NCBI RefSeq assembly: GCF_008801935.1
Contig: NZ_VZOT01000004.1
Location: 248,001 to 312,000, forward strand
Origin: Comamonas kerstersii
GTDB taxonomy: Bacteria > Pseudomonadota > Gammaproteobacteria > Burkholderiales > Burkholderiaceae_C
Direction: 5' to 3'
DNA: 64,000 nt
Positions 24,851 to 33,243 of the stretch are shown in pieces (the stretch's first letter is position 1; each line of letters begins with the position of its first letter). Under the pieces are notes generated by a model. The model had not been told where the DNA came from. It saw nothing but the letters and a program-made list of their open reading frames with translations, and ran no database searches. The translations under genes and the position numbers were made by a program.

Positions 24851-26095
24851 TTAGTGTGCGTGGCTCACCGTCACGCCGGACTGAACGATCATGCGGGCGG
24901 TGCGTACGCTCAAAGCCACGGCGATGACCCCCACGGCAAAGATCAAACCCAGCCATGTGGCGGCGTTGTGTTTTGCAGCAATGGCTGCCACCGGGGTGAT
25001 GGCTGCACCCAGCAGCAAAGGTACGGCCCCCAAGAGGGCGGCGCTGGCACCCAGTGCGGTGCTGCGCAGCGACAAGGCCATGGACATCAGCATGGCCTCT
25101 GCCATGCCCACACCCGCCAAGGCAATGAAAAAGCCAGCGATGATGCCGGGCAAGCCAATGGCCGTGAGGGCAGACACCAGCCCTACCAGCGCGCCGACGG
25201 CCAAGCAGGTCAAGCCAGCGATGGCCAATTGTTCGGTACGAAAGCGCGCGACCAGTTTGGCTGTGGCGGCTGCGCCTATGAATACGGCGATGCCCGTACC
25301 CCCAAAGACAAAACCAAAGTCACGCGGCGACAGACCGTAATGCGTCTGATAGACGTAGGCTGCGCCGCCCACATAGACAAAGATAAAGACAAAAGCGGCA
25401 GACAAGGTCAGCCCCGCCAGCACAAAGCGCTGGTCTTGCATGATGGCGGCATAGGTGCGCAGCACCTCTCCCGGGCGCAAAGAGCTGCGTGCGGCAGGCG
25501 GCAGGGTTTCCTTCAGGTGGATGGCCGAGTTAATGGTCGCCATACAGCCCAGCATCGCCAGCGCAATGAACACCCCGCGCCAGCCAAAAGCACTGCCAAT
25601 CAAACCGCCTGCAGCAGGTGCCAGCACAGGGCCTACGCCTTGGATGGTCATCAGCATGGCAAACAGTTTGGCGGCGTCGGCGCCTTCGGTCACATCGCGC
25701 ACCGTGCTCATGGCGGTCACCAGCACCAAGGAGGCGGCCAGGCCTTGCACTGCACGCGCCAGCAGCAGCACGGGCAGGTTGTAGGCGTAGGCTGCCCCCA
25801 AGGAGGCCAGTGCAAACACGAACAAGGCGGTCAGCAAAGGGCGGCGACGGCCATAGGCATCAATCAGCGGGCCGCAGATTAGCTGCCCAGCGCCAAGCGC
25901 CACCAAAAACACGGCCAGCGTCAGCTGCATGGCGGCGTAGTCAGTGCCCAGCTCCTGCGCCATGGCAGGGATAAAAGGCAGGTACATATCGATCGACGCA
26001 GGGCCGATGAGGGTGATCAGGCCTAGCGAAACCGCGATGAGGCCCAGAGAAATGGAAGGGGAAGGCATGAGAGAGTGGGTGCGCCCCAGCGCCAT
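24851..26095 (-). CDS. MFS drug exporter, Bcr/CflA family
   Basis: About 414 residues with 12 predicted membrane helices. The Bcr/CflA subfamily is recognised by LGLITLIGPASIDMYLPFIPA at helix 1, the motif-A loop GPLIDAYGRRRPLL, and RDVTEGADAAKLFAMLM. These proton antiporters export drugs such as bicyclomycin and sulfonamides, or metabolites; the substrate here is unknown. The start is ambiguous (26095, or 26068 at MPSPSIS) as neither has a good ribosome-binding site. A TetR-type palindrome sits upstream and the tetR-type gene follows. Confidence 0.9.
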   Translation of the reverse strand: MALGRTHSLMPSPSISLGLIAVSLGLITLIGPASIDMYLPFIPAMAQELGTDYAAMQLTLAVFLVALGAGQLICGPLIDAYGRRRPLLTALFVFALASLGAAYAYNLPVLLLARAVQGLAASLVLVTAMSTVRDVTEGADAAKLFAMLMTIQGVGPVLAPAAGGLIGSAFGWRGVFIALAMLGCMATINSAIHLKETLPPAARSSLRPGEVLRTYAAIMQDQRFVLAGLTLSAAFVFIFVYVGGAAYVYQTHYGLSPRDFGFVFGGTGIAVFIGAAATAKLVARFRTEQLAIAGLTCLAVGALVGLVSALTAIGLPGIIAGFFIALAGVGMAEAMLMSMALSLRSTALGASAALLGAVPLLLGAAITPVAAIAAKHNAATWLGLIFAVGVIAVALSVRTARMIVQSGVTVSHAH

Positions 26096-26127
26096 TGACA
26101 AACGCTTGGGTGAGATGGAATAAAAAA

Positions 26128-26149
26128 GCTACCGATCGATAGGTAGCTT
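26128..26149. promoter_or_regulatory. Probable TetR operator upstream of the MFS exporter
   Basis: 22-bp near-perfect palindrome AGCTACCGATCGATAGGTAGCT with one mismatched pair, 33 bases before the exporter start and beside A/T-rich sequence likely to hold the promoter. Size and symmetry fit a TetR-family operator. Confidence 0.6.
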
Positions 26150-26245
26150 AATCGAGTACATCGACAGGCGTTGGGGTGCCGCGCAGCAAGCATGCTGTGG
26201 TGAGGGTTTTCTAGACATTGGGTTGGGGGCAGCAGTCAATACCCA

Positions 26246-26272
26246 TAAAAAAGGAGCGCAGCAAGCGCTCCT
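26246..26272 (-). terminator. Rho-independent terminator of the csbD-like gene
   Basis: Minus strand: AGGAGCGC-TTGCT-GCGCTCCT followed by TTTTTTATG, 29 bases past the csbD-like stop codon. A strong, simple terminator. Confidence 0.92.
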
Positions 26273-26300
26273 GTACGGGATGAGGGCTCCGAGGGATGCG

Positions 26301-26498
26301 TCAGATGCGCTTCTTCACGGCATCAGCGGCATCTTTCGCCGCTTCTTTGACGTCGCCCACTTTCTGCTGGGCCAGCCCTTCCGCCTGTTTGGCCAAGCCC
26401 TTGGCCTGTTGCTCGGGGCTGTCGATCAGCTCGCCGGTCTTTTGCTGCACTTTGCCTACGGTTTCCTTGATCGTGCCGGTGATTTGGTCTTTGTTCAT
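26301..26498 (-). CDS. CsbD-family stress-response protein
   Basis: A 65-residue hydrophilic protein of the CsbD family: MNKDQITGTIKETVGKVQQK followed by Ala/Lys/Gln-rich helix. Relatives are abundant, stress-induced (sigma-B in Bacillus; YjbJ in E. coli) and of unknown mechanism. A full AAGGAGG ribosome-binding site suggests strong translation. It has its own terminator; a GGTCAGC/GCTGACC hairpin lies upstream at 26529-26546. Confidence 0.92.
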   Translation of the reverse strand: MNKDQITGTIKETVGKVQQKTGELIDSPEQQAKGLAKQAEGLAQQKVGDVKEAAKDAADAVKKRI

Positions 26499-26685
26499 AC
26501 CGCCTCCTTACATCGTAAAAACAAGGGCGGTCAGCGCTTGCTGACCGTTCGAAGGGATAGCGTAACCCGATGAGCGGCTGGGGATGGACGGTCAGAGGCG
26601 CCCATGTCTGTGCGCGATGACTGACAGGCAGAGCCTGCTTTTTAGAGAGCATGCAGCGTAGAAGGGGCAAGCGCTGGAGGCTGTT

Positions 26686-27012
26686 TTATGCTTGGTCCTG
26701 CAATGCGGGCAACTGTGGTGTAGGCCACTCCAGCAGCTCTGCCAAGCGCTGGATGACCCAGCCCGCTTCGGCTGGGGTGACGGGGCCACCTTCGGCAGAC
26801 AGCGCCGCATGAAAACCCAGCAAAATGCCCTCTTCGCTGGAATTGCCGCTGTGGTACAGCGTCTGCGCCTGTTCCACCAGGTGGCAGGCCAGGTCTTCGC
26901 ACAGCTCGTAGCGCGCGACGACCTCGGCAATCGGCGTCTTCAGCACCCCGGCGCGGCTGCGGAACAGGCTGGCAAAGCTCTCGGGGGGCTGAATCTGGCT
27001 GGTGTCATCCAT
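26686..27012 (-). CDS. Hypothetical protein, acidic, family not recognised
   Basis: 108 residues, mostly helical in appearance (IAEVVARYELCEDLACHLVEQ; AEAGWVIQRLAELLEW), no signal peptide or membrane segment, two cysteines. I do not recognise the family. It follows the 84-residue gene at 27024-27278 after only 11 bases, so the two are probably one transcript. It lies in the accessory stretch between moaD and moaE. Confidence 0.7.
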   Translation of the reverse strand: MDDTSQIQPPESFASLFRSRAGVLKTPIAEVVARYELCEDLACHLVEQAQTLYHSGNSSEEGILLGFHAALSAEGGPVTPAEAGWVIQRLAELLEWPTPQLPALQDQA

Positions 27013-27023
27013 GGTGCAGCTGC

Positions 27024-27278
27024 TTATTCGTGGTCGTACAGGCGCTCAAAGCGCAGGATGTCAATTTCCAGCTCACAGGTCACCAGCTGCCCGTTTTTGC
27101 CATCGGCCTTGCGGTGGGCCGCAAACAGCGTGGCCTTGCCGTCAAAGTCATAGTCCGGCAGGTGGATGAGGGCGTAGGCATCGGAGACAAAGCATTGGTG
27201 CTCGAACACTACGCGGTGTTCGTTGCGCGGAGAGGGGTACAGGATGTACTCAGGGGTATCAATGGTTTGAGTGGCCAT
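27024..27278 (-). CDS. Hypothetical small protein
   Basis: 84 residues from the ATG at 27278 (MATQTIDTPEYILYPSPRNE); the open frame extends further upstream but runs antisense through moaE, so the short start is chosen. Predominantly beta, with several aromatic and acidic residues (FVSDAYALIHLPDYDFDGKA). No motif recognised. It is divergent from moaE with 118 bases between the starts and is followed closely by the gene at 26686. Confidence 0.7.
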   Translation of the reverse strand: MATQTIDTPEYILYPSPRNEHRVVFEHQCFVSDAYALIHLPDYDFDGKATLFAAHRKADGKNGQLVTCELEIDILRFERLYDHE

Positions 27279-27396
27279 ACAAGCGAAAAAAATTTCGTCT
27301 CCGTAATTTCTAGTGGGCGACAATCCTAGCGCGTTAGTGCAGGCTTTCATGCGCATGTGGGCATGTACTCCATCACCTGCTGCGACAATCGTGTCC

Positions 27397-27858
27397 ATGA
27401 CTGCCCCTCGCGTTTTGATCCAGACCCAAGATTTCGATGTTTCTGCCGAACTGGCCGCCCTGCGTGCAGGCGATGCGCGCGTGGGCGCAGTGTGCTGCTT
27501 TGTGGGCACGGTGCGTGACCGCAATGAGGGAGCCAGTGTCTCGGCCATGGAGCTGGAGCACTACCCCGGCATGACCGAAAAAAGCATTGAGGCCATTATT
27601 GAACGCGCCACCGAGCGCTTTGGCATCCATGCCGCCAAGGTGATTCACCGCATTGGCCCGCTGCAGCCCATGGACCAGATTGTGTTTGTGGGTGTGACAT
27701 CGGCCCACCGTGGCATGAGCTTTCAGGCCTGCGAATTCATCATGGACTACCTCAAGTCCGAAGCCCCTTTCTGGAAGAAAGAGCAGACGCCCGAAGGCGC
27801 GCGTTGGGTGGATGCGCGCGTCAGCGACGAAGAAGCACTGGCGCGCTGGCAGCCGTAA
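27397..27858 (+). CDS. moaE: Molybdopterin synthase catalytic subunit MoaE
   Basis: 153 residues. MoaE blocks are present: GAVCCFVGTVRDRNEG near residue 35, MELEHYPGMTEKSIE, IHRIGPLQPMDQIVFVGVTSAHR, and the active-site lysine region DYLKSEAPFWKKE. With MoaD it converts cyclic pyranopterin monophosphate to molybdopterin. The ATG at 27397 gives the family length; the open frame starts at 27313. It is separated from moaD, its usual neighbour, by about 3.8 kb and must have its own promoter. Confidence 0.95.
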   Translation: MTAPRVLIQTQDFDVSAELAALRAGDARVGAVCCFVGTVRDRNEGASVSAMELEHYPGMTEKSIEAIIERATERFGIHAAKVIHRIGPLQPMDQIVFVGVTSAHRGMSFQACEFIMDYLKSEAPFWKKEQTPEGARWVDARVSDEEALARWQP

Positions 27859-27880
27859 ATACGGTTGCACGCAGCCTATG

Positions 27881-27911
27881 AAAAACGGGCCTGCATGCAG
27901 GCCCGTTTTGT
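27881..27911. terminator. Bidirectional terminator between moaE and a yceI-type gene
   Basis: AAAAACGGGCCTGCATGCAGGCCCGTTTTG, a perfect stem with A and T tracts on the two sides, between the convergent stop codons at 27858 and 27928. Confidence 0.93.
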
Positions 27912-27927
27912 TTGTGGCAGGTGTCGC

Positions 27928-28503
27928 TTAAGGTTGCTTCACGGCTTCCATCTGCAGCACCAGTCGCACGTTCTTGGGGAAGCCCCAGTCGACGCCGTAG
28001 TTCACGCCCCACTGGGTGCGGTCGATGGTGGTTTCAAAGTCACCGCCGCAGACTTCTGTCTTGAGCATGGGGCTGTCATAGCAGGTGAACTTGTTGGCCT
28101 GGATGGTCACGGGGTGGGTCTGGCCGTTCATGGTCAGCTGGCCGGTCACTTCCTTGAGCTTGTCGCCGTCAAACACAAACTTGTCAGAGACAAACTTGGC
28201 TTCAGGGAACTGCTCCACGTTAAAGATGTCGGCGCTCTTGAGGTGCTTGTCGAACGCGGCAGTGCCGGAGTTCACGGATGCGGTTTTCAGCACCACTTCT
28301 ACCTTGCCGTTCTTGCCAGCCTTGTCGAAAGCCACAGTGCCGCCAATGTCGTCAAAGCGTGCACGGTTGGTGGATGCGCCAAAGTGGTCGATCTCGAACG
28401 TGGCGAAGGTGTGTGTGGGGTCGATGGTGTAGTTCGCAGGGGCAGCGTGTGCGGCGGTGGCAAACAGACCAGCGGCGGTCAGGGTCAACAGAGTAGTGCG
28501 CAT
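27928..28503 (-). CDS. Periplasmic YceI-family protein, copy 1
   Basis: 191 residues: signal peptide MRTTLLTLTAAGLFATAAHA, then the YceI lipocalin-like barrel (YTIDPTHTFATFEIDHFGAS; FNVEQFPEAKFVSDKF; GQLTMNGQTHPVTI). Members bind long isoprenoid chains and are often induced by base or acid stress. Two cysteines (FTCYDSP, KTEVCGGD) may form a disulfide. It is one of two YceI genes here; the pair follows a cytochrome b561 gene. AAGGAGA precedes the start. Confidence 0.93.
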   Translation of the reverse strand: MRTTLLTLTAAGLFATAAHAAPANYTIDPTHTFATFEIDHFGASTNRARFDDIGGTVAFDKAGKNGKVEVVLKTASVNSGTAAFDKHLKSADIFNVEQFPEAKFVSDKFVFDGDKLKEVTGQLTMNGQTHPVTIQANKFTCYDSPMLKTEVCGGDFETTIDRTQWGVNYGVDWGFPKNVRLVLQMEAVKQP

Positions 28504-28542
28504 GAAGATCTCCTTGAAGTTCAGTGAACGTGCTTTGAAATA

Positions 28543-28622
28543 AGGAGCTGCCAGCGCTTGTGATTGCTTATTTTCAAAGTGATATGGCTTTGAAATGGTG
28601 CAAATACAGCGCAAGCAGCTAT
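28543..28622. repeat. Dispersed repeat, inverted pair between the two yceI-type genes
   Basis: AGGAGCTGCCAGCGCTTGTG faces ACAGCGCAAGCAGCTAT across about 46 bases; the best-preserved inverted pair in the window. It fills most of the 129-base gap between the two yceI-type genes. Confidence 0.65.
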
Positions 28623-28632
28623 GAAAACAGAA

Positions 28633-29205
28633 TCAGAGCTTGCCAATGCCCGTCAGTGCCAGCTTGAACTGGACGTTGACCTCATTGGCGACCATGGAGG
28701 TGTCCGCCCAGTCGCCATCGCCAATCTTGAAGGACAGGCGCTGCAGCGGCAAGCTGCCGGTGGCGGTGGTGATGTCGCCAGATTGCGTCAGCGTCACCGG
28801 TACGGAGACTGGCTGGCTCTGGCCCTTGATAGTGAGCGTGCCGTCAATCTGGTACTTGCCATCGCCCAGCGCCTTGACGGCAGTGGAGTCAAACGTGGCC
28901 TTGGGGAACTGGCCCACATTGAACCAGTCGGCACTCAGCAGATTGCTGTCGGTCTCCTTGCTGCCCATAGTGGCGCTGCCCGTGTCCACGGTGAACACAA
29001 TCTTGCTGGTTTCGGGCTTGGCCACATCAAACTGCAGCTGCGCTTCAAATTGCTTGAAATGGCCTTTGAGCGGCACGCCCAGCTGTTTGGCAGTGAACTC
29101 AATGCTGCTTTGTGCAGGCAGTACGGCCTGCTGGGCCATGGCAGCCGTGCCCAGCAGGGCCAGGCTGGCAAAGCTCAGGGTGCGGAAGGTGGTGGTGAAG
29201 GTCAT
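28633..29205 (-). CDS. Periplasmic YceI-family protein, copy 2
   Basis: 190 residues: signal peptide MTFTTTFRTLSFASLALLGTAAMA, then the YceI barrel (SSIEFTAKQLGVPLKGHFKQF; DWFNVGQFPKATFDST; DGTLTIKGQSQPVSVPVTL). Only distantly similar to the neighbouring copy, so it is an old paralogue, not a recent duplication. It lies 38 bases after the cytochrome b561 gene in the same direction, an association seen in E. coli (yceJ-yceI). Confidence 0.93.
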   Translation of the reverse strand: MTFTTTFRTLSFASLALLGTAAMAQQAVLPAQSSIEFTAKQLGVPLKGHFKQFEAQLQFDVAKPETSKIVFTVDTGSATMGSKETDSNLLSADWFNVGQFPKATFDSTAVKALGDGKYQIDGTLTIKGQSQPVSVPVTLTQSGDITTATGSLPLQRLSFKIGDGDWADTSMVANEVNVQFKLALTGIGKL

Positions 29206-29243
29206 GGAAGTCTCCTTGTGACGCTTGGCAAACAAATATTCCA

Positions 29244-29810
29244 TCATCGTGATCCGTCGCGGCCAGGCAGCATGCGCTGCAGCAGGCCATCGCGGTCGAC
29301 CAGCTGGTGCTTCAGGGCGGCCGCTACGTGCAGCACGATGAGCACGGCCAGGGTGTAGGCCGCGATCATGTGCCATGGCTTGATGGTTTCGGCCAGCTCA
29401 GGGCTGGCGGCCACCAGATCAGGCAGCTGCCATACGCCAAACCACACGACCGGAAAACCTGCGGCCGAGCTGTAGGCCCAGCCCAGCAGCGGCACGGCAA
29501 AAAACAGCACATACATCAGGTGGTGTACACCGTGGTGTGCCACCTGTTGCCAGCGCGGCATGAGGCTGGTGATGCGGGCAGGCAGGGCAGGCGGGCGGTG
29601 CGTGATGCGCCACAGCAGGCGCAGCGCACTCAGGGCCAAAATGGTCATGCCCGCCCATTTGTGCCAGTTGTAGTACTTGAGCTTGGTGGGCGAAAACGGC
29701 AGCCCCACCATGTACCAGCCAAAAACCAGCAAACCAATCAAGCCAAGGGCCAGCAGCCAGTGCAGAGCCATGGCAGTGAGGGTGTAGCGCGTGGTGGTGT
29801 GGGATGGCAT
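29244..29810 (-). CDS. Cytochrome b561 family protein
   Basis: 188 residues with four membrane helices and histidines placed as haem ligands (AMALHWLLA, YYNWHKWAG, HHGVHHLMYV, VLHVAAALKHQ). It is an inner-membrane dihaem cytochrome that moves electrons between the quinone pool and periplasmic acceptors. The coupling with two YceI proteins downstream suggests a shared membrane-redox or isoprenoid-quinone task; that link is inferred from gene order. Confidence 0.92.
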   Translation of the reverse strand: MPSHTTTRYTLTAMALHWLLALGLIGLLVFGWYMVGLPFSPTKLKYYNWHKWAGMTILALSALRLLWRITHRPPALPARITSLMPRWQQVAHHGVHHLMYVLFFAVPLLGWAYSSAAGFPVVWFGVWQLPDLVAASPELAETIKPWHMIAAYTLAVLIVLHVAAALKHQLVDRDGLLQRMLPGRDGSR

Positions 29811-29984
29811 AGGTACGGTTGCAGTTCGGAAGAGGCACTCAGTCTAGAAGCAGCGGGTGGCCTTGGCATTCAATGCGCTTGAAGACACACTTCAAATCAT
29901 TGCAAGGAACTTTGTGCAAGCGGCGCAATCGGCATGCTGGCTGCCAAGGTGATGAAAAAAGTGCAGATGCATGGCTTGTTATAT

Positions 29985-30011
29985 CTTGAAAACTGTGCCA
30001 AAGCCCTGAAC
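29985..30011 (+). promoter_or_regulatory. Probable sigma-32 promoter of clpB
   Basis: CTTGAAA (29985-29991), 12-base spacer, CCCTGAAC (30004-30011), 42 bases before the clpB ATG. The -35 and spacing are the same as in the dnaK promoter. Confidence 0.6.
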
Positions 30012-30052
30012 TGCTTATCAGCAAACGAATAACAGATAAGGACACAATTAAT

Positions 30053-32662
30053 ATGCGCATCGACAAACTCACCACCAAATTCCAAGAGGCATTGAGCGAC
30101 GCCCAGAGCCTGGCCCTGGGCAACGATCACGCCTATATCGACCCCCTGCACCTGCTGGCTGCCATGCTGCGCCAGAACGATGGCCCCAAGGCCTTGCTCG
30201 AGCGTGCAGGCGCGAATGTGGCCGCCATGAGCACGGCGGTGGAAAACGCCGTCAAGCAGCTGCCCCAGGTGACAGGGCAAGACCAAGTGCAGGTCGGCCC
30301 CGATCTGGCCAAGCTGCTGCAGGCCACGGAAAAAGAAGCCATCAAGCGTGGCGACCAGTTCATTGCCAGCGAGCTGTTCCTGCTGGCGCTGGCAGACAGC
30401 GACACCAAGGCGGCCAAGATTGCCAAGGACAACGGCCTGAACCGCAAGGCCATGGAAGCTGCCATCAGCCTGGTGCGCGGCGGCAAAACCATGGACAGCG
30501 CCGAAGGCGAAAGCCAGCGCGATGCCCTGAAGAAATACACGCTGGACCTGACCGAGCGCGCCCGCATGGGCAAGCTCGACCCCGTGATTGGCCGTGACGA
30601 CGAAATTCGCCGCGCCATTCAGGTGCTGCAGCGCCGCAGCAAGAACAACCCCGTGCTCATCGGTGAACCCGGTGTGGGCAAGACCGCCATCGTGGAAGGT
30701 CTGGCACAGCGCATTGTGGAAGGCGAAGTGCCTGAAACCCTCAAGGACAAGCGCGTGCTGGTGCTGGACATGGCAGGCCTGCTGGCCGGTGCCAAGTACC
30801 GCGGTGAGTTTGAAGAGCGCCTCAAAGCCGTGCTCAATGACGTGGCCAAGGAAGAGGGCCGCATCATCTTGTTCATCGACGAAATCCACACCATGGTCGG
30901 CGCAGGCAAGGCCGAAGGTGCCATGGACGCGGGCAATATGCTCAAGCCTGCGCTGGCACGTGGCGAGCTGCACTGCATTGGCGCCACCACCCTGGACGAA
31001 TACCGCAAGTACATCGAAAAAGACGCCGCACTGGAGCGCCGTTTCCAGAAGGTGCTGGTGGAAGAGCCTTCGGTGGAAGACACCATTGCCATTTTGCGCG
31101 GCCTGCAGGTGCGCTACGAAGCTCACCACGGCGTGGACATTACCGACCCTGCCATCGTGGCTGCGGCCGAACTCTCGCACCGCTACATCACCGACCGCTT
31201 CCTGCCTGACAAGGCCATTGACCTGATCGACGAGGCGGCGGCCAAGATCAAGATCGAGATCGACTCCAAGCCCGAGGAGATGGACAAGCTTGAGCGCCGC
31301 ATGATTCAGCTCAAGATCGAGCGTGAGGCCATGAAGAAGGAAAAGGACGAGGCTTCGCAAAAGCGCCTGCAGCTCATCGAGGAAGAGCTCGAAAGCCTGG
31401 AGCGTGAGTACGCCGATCTGGAAGAAATCTGGAAGGCCGAAAAGGCCAGCGCCCTGGGCTCTGAGCAGATCCGCAAGGAAGTGGACGCCATACGCACGCA
31501 GATCGAAGATCTGAAGCGCAAGGGCGACTTCAACAAGGTGGCCGAGCTGCAGTACGGCAAGTTGCCTGCGCTGGAAAAACAGCTCAAGGAAGCGCAGGCC
31601 AATGAGGCCGATGGCGAGGCCCCCAAGCACCGCCTGCTGCGCACCCAGGTGGGCGCGGAAGAAATTGCCGAAGTGGTCAGCCGCGCGACCGGTATTCCGG
31701 TGGCCAAGATGATGCAGGGCGAAAAAGACAAGCTGCTGCACATGGAAGACAAGCTGCACGAGCGTGTGGTGGGGCAGGATGAAGCCATTTCCGCGGTCTC
31801 CAACGCCATCCGCCGTTCGCGCTCGGGTCTGGCAGATCCCAACAAGCCGTTGGGCAGCTTCCTGTTCCTGGGCCCCACTGGCGTCGGCAAGACCGAGCTG
31901 TGCAAGGCGCTGGCAGGTTTCCTGTTCGACAGCGAAGAGCATCTGGTGCGCATCGACATGTCGGAATTCATGGAAAAGCATAGCGTGGCACGCCTGATTG
32001 GTGCGCCTCCCGGCTATGTGGGCTATGAAGAAGGCGGCTATCTGACCGAAGCCGTGCGCCGCAAGCCCTACAGCGTGCTGCTGCTCGACGAGGTGGAAAA
32101 AGCCCACCCTGACGTCTTCAACGTGCTGCTGCAGGTGCTGGACGATGGCCGCCTGACCGATGGCCAGGGCCGCACCGTGGACTTCAAGAACACGGTGATC
32201 GTGATGACCAGCAACATTGGCTCGCAGCTCATCCAGGCGATGGTGGGTCAGGACAATGAGGAGATCAAGGAAGCAGTCTGGGGGGAACTAAAACTGAATT
32301 TCCGCCCCGAATTCCTGAACCGTATCGACGAAACCGTGGTCTTCCATGGGCTGGATGCCGCCAACATTGCGTCCATCGCCAAGATCCAGTTGCGCTTGTT
32401 GCAACAGCGTCTGGAAAAAATGGATCTGGAAATGGTTGTCACCGACGCTGCCTTGGCGGAATTGGCTAAAGTAGGGTTTGATCCGGTCTTTGGCGCACGT
32501 CCGCTCAAGCGGGCGATTCAGCAGCGCATCGAGAACCCGCTCTCGCGCCTGCTGCTGGAAGGCAAGTTCCCGCCCAAGAGCCGCATCGAGGTGTCCGTGG
32601 ATCCTGTGCTGGAGCCCGGCGTCTTCAAATTTGGCTTGGCCAGCGCTGACAGCGCCAGCTAA
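30053..32662 (+). CDS. clpB: Protein disaggregase ClpB (Hsp100)
   Basis: 869 residues, standard for ClpB. N-domain (residues 1-145); AAA+ domain 1 with Walker [14 protein letters not shown] near residue 205 and Walker [15 protein letters not shown]; middle coiled-coil domain (about residues 400-530); AAA+ domain 2 with [15 protein letters not shown] near residue 605 and [14 protein letters not shown]. It extracts proteins from aggregates with DnaK, DnaJ and GrpE, all encoded in this window. A heat-shock-type promoter precedes it. Confidence 0.99.
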   Translation: MRIDKLTTKFQEALSDAQSLALGNDHAYIDPLHLLAAMLRQNDGPKALLERAGANVAAMSTAVENAVKQLPQVTGQDQVQVGPDLAKLLQATEKEAIKRGDQFIASELFLLALADSDTKAAKIAKDNGLNRKAMEAAISLVRGGKTMDSAEGESQRDALKKYTLDLTERARMGKLDPVIGRDDEIRRAIQVLQRRSKNNPVLIGEPGVGKTAIVEGLAQRIVEGEVPETLKDKRVLVLDMAGLLAGAKYRGEFEERLKAVLNDVAKEEGRIILFIDEIHTMVGAGKAEGAMDAGNMLKPALARGELHCIGATTLDEYRKYIEKDAALERRFQKVLVEEPSVEDTIAILRGLQVRYEAHHGVDITDPAIVAAAELSHRYITDRFLPDKAIDLIDEAAAKIKIEIDSKPEEMDKLERRMIQLKIEREAMKKEKDEASQKRLQLIEEELESLEREYADLEEIWKAEKASALGSEQIRKEVDAIRTQIEDLKRKGDFNKVAELQYGKLPALEKQLKEAQANEADGEAPKHRLLRTQVGAEEIAEVVSRATGIPVAKMMQGEKDKLLHMEDKLHERVVGQDEAISAVSNAIRRSRSGLADPNKPLGSFLFLGPTGVGKTELCKALAGFLFDSEEHLVRIDMSEFMEKHSVARLIGAPPGYVGYEEGGYLTEAVRRKPYSVLLLDEVEKAHPDVFNVLLQVLDDGRLTDGQGRTVDFKNTVIVMTSNIGSQLIQAMVGQDNEEIKEAVWGELKLNFRPEFLNRIDETVVFHGLDAANIASIAKIQLRLLQQRLEKMDLEMVVTDAALAELAKVGFDPVFGARPLKRAIQQRIENPLSRLLLEGKFPPKSRIEVSVDPVLEPGVFKFGLASADSAS

Positions 32663-32673
32663 GCTCACGGCAT

Positions 32674-32691
32674 CCGGTGCTCCGGCACCGG
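32674..32691. other. Hairpin after clpB
   Basis: CCGGTGC-TCCG-GCACCGG, a 7-bp perfect stem 11 bases past the clpB stop codon, without a T tract. It may stabilise the 3' end or attenuate transcription into the next gene. Confidence 0.4.
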
Positions 32692-32713
32692 GTGTGCATA
32701 GAAAGGCATAGCT

Positions 32714-33088
32714 TTGAACGACTTTTTGAATGCTGTAACCCGCTGGACCGTACGCCTTGTGCTGCTCGCGGTTGGTGTGGTGTTCTTCCTGAGTCTCTTG
32801 ACCGTGGCTTGCATCTTGGCCGCCGTCTGGGCATTGCGTGCGCTGTGGGCCAAGCTCACAGGGCAGCCGGTGACTCCGTGGGTCATGCCCATGCGTGGCG
32901 CAGCCAGTTGGGCCAGCATGGCGCAGCGCGCTGGCGGATTTGGTGGCATGCGTGGTGCAGCTGCGGACAGCAGCGAAGAAGCCAGTGACGCAGCCCCCTT
33001 CACCCCCGCAGCAGGCAGCAAGCGCGGTGGCATCCTGCCCAAGATGGCCAACGATGTCAGCGATGTACAGCCACGCGAAGTTCGCTAA
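32714..33088 (+). CDS. Hypothetical inner-membrane protein after clpB
   Basis: 124 residues. One long hydrophobic segment (about residues 14-42, LVLLAVGVVFFLSLLTVACI and onward) then a Gly/Ala-rich soluble tail; no recognised family. The start is taken as TTG at 32714, which places the membrane segment near the N terminus and has AAGG eight bases upstream. It lies 51 bases after clpB and ends before a terminator, so it is probably co-transcribed with clpB. Confidence 0.7.
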   Translation: MNDFLNAVTRWTVRLVLLAVGVVFFLSLLTVACILAAVWALRALWAKLTGQPVTPWVMPMRGAASWASMAQRAGGFGGMRGAAADSSEEASDAAPFTPAAGSKRGGILPKMANDVSDVQPREVR

Positions 33089-33102
33089 GCCTTGAGTTCC
33101 AG

Positions 33103-33126
33103 AGCAGGCCCTGTGCCTGCTTTTTT
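33103..33126 (+). terminator. Rho-independent terminator after the clpB-associated gene
   Basis: AGCAGGC-CCTGT-GCCTGCT followed by TTTTT, 15 bases after the stop codon at 33088. Confidence 0.9.
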
Positions 33127-33243
33127 GTCGCTGTGTGCGCCTGAGCAGCTCGTGTGTGAACACATGGTGCGCCTGTCACGTGTTGTGCAACCATGGGTGG
33201 GAACCTATCGTGCTTCCCGCAGTCCCCCTCTACCATGCAAGTT

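Noticed and set aside
26529..26546. GGTCAGC-GCTT-GCTGACC hairpin upstream of the csbD-like gene, considered as a terminator or a member of the dispersed repeat
   Set aside because: No T tract and only the GCGCTTGC centre matches the repeat; too weak for either call.
29897..32107. Long minus-strand open frame opposite clpB
   Set aside because: Antisense to an unmistakable ClpB; His/Leu/Gln-rich shadow sequence without motifs.
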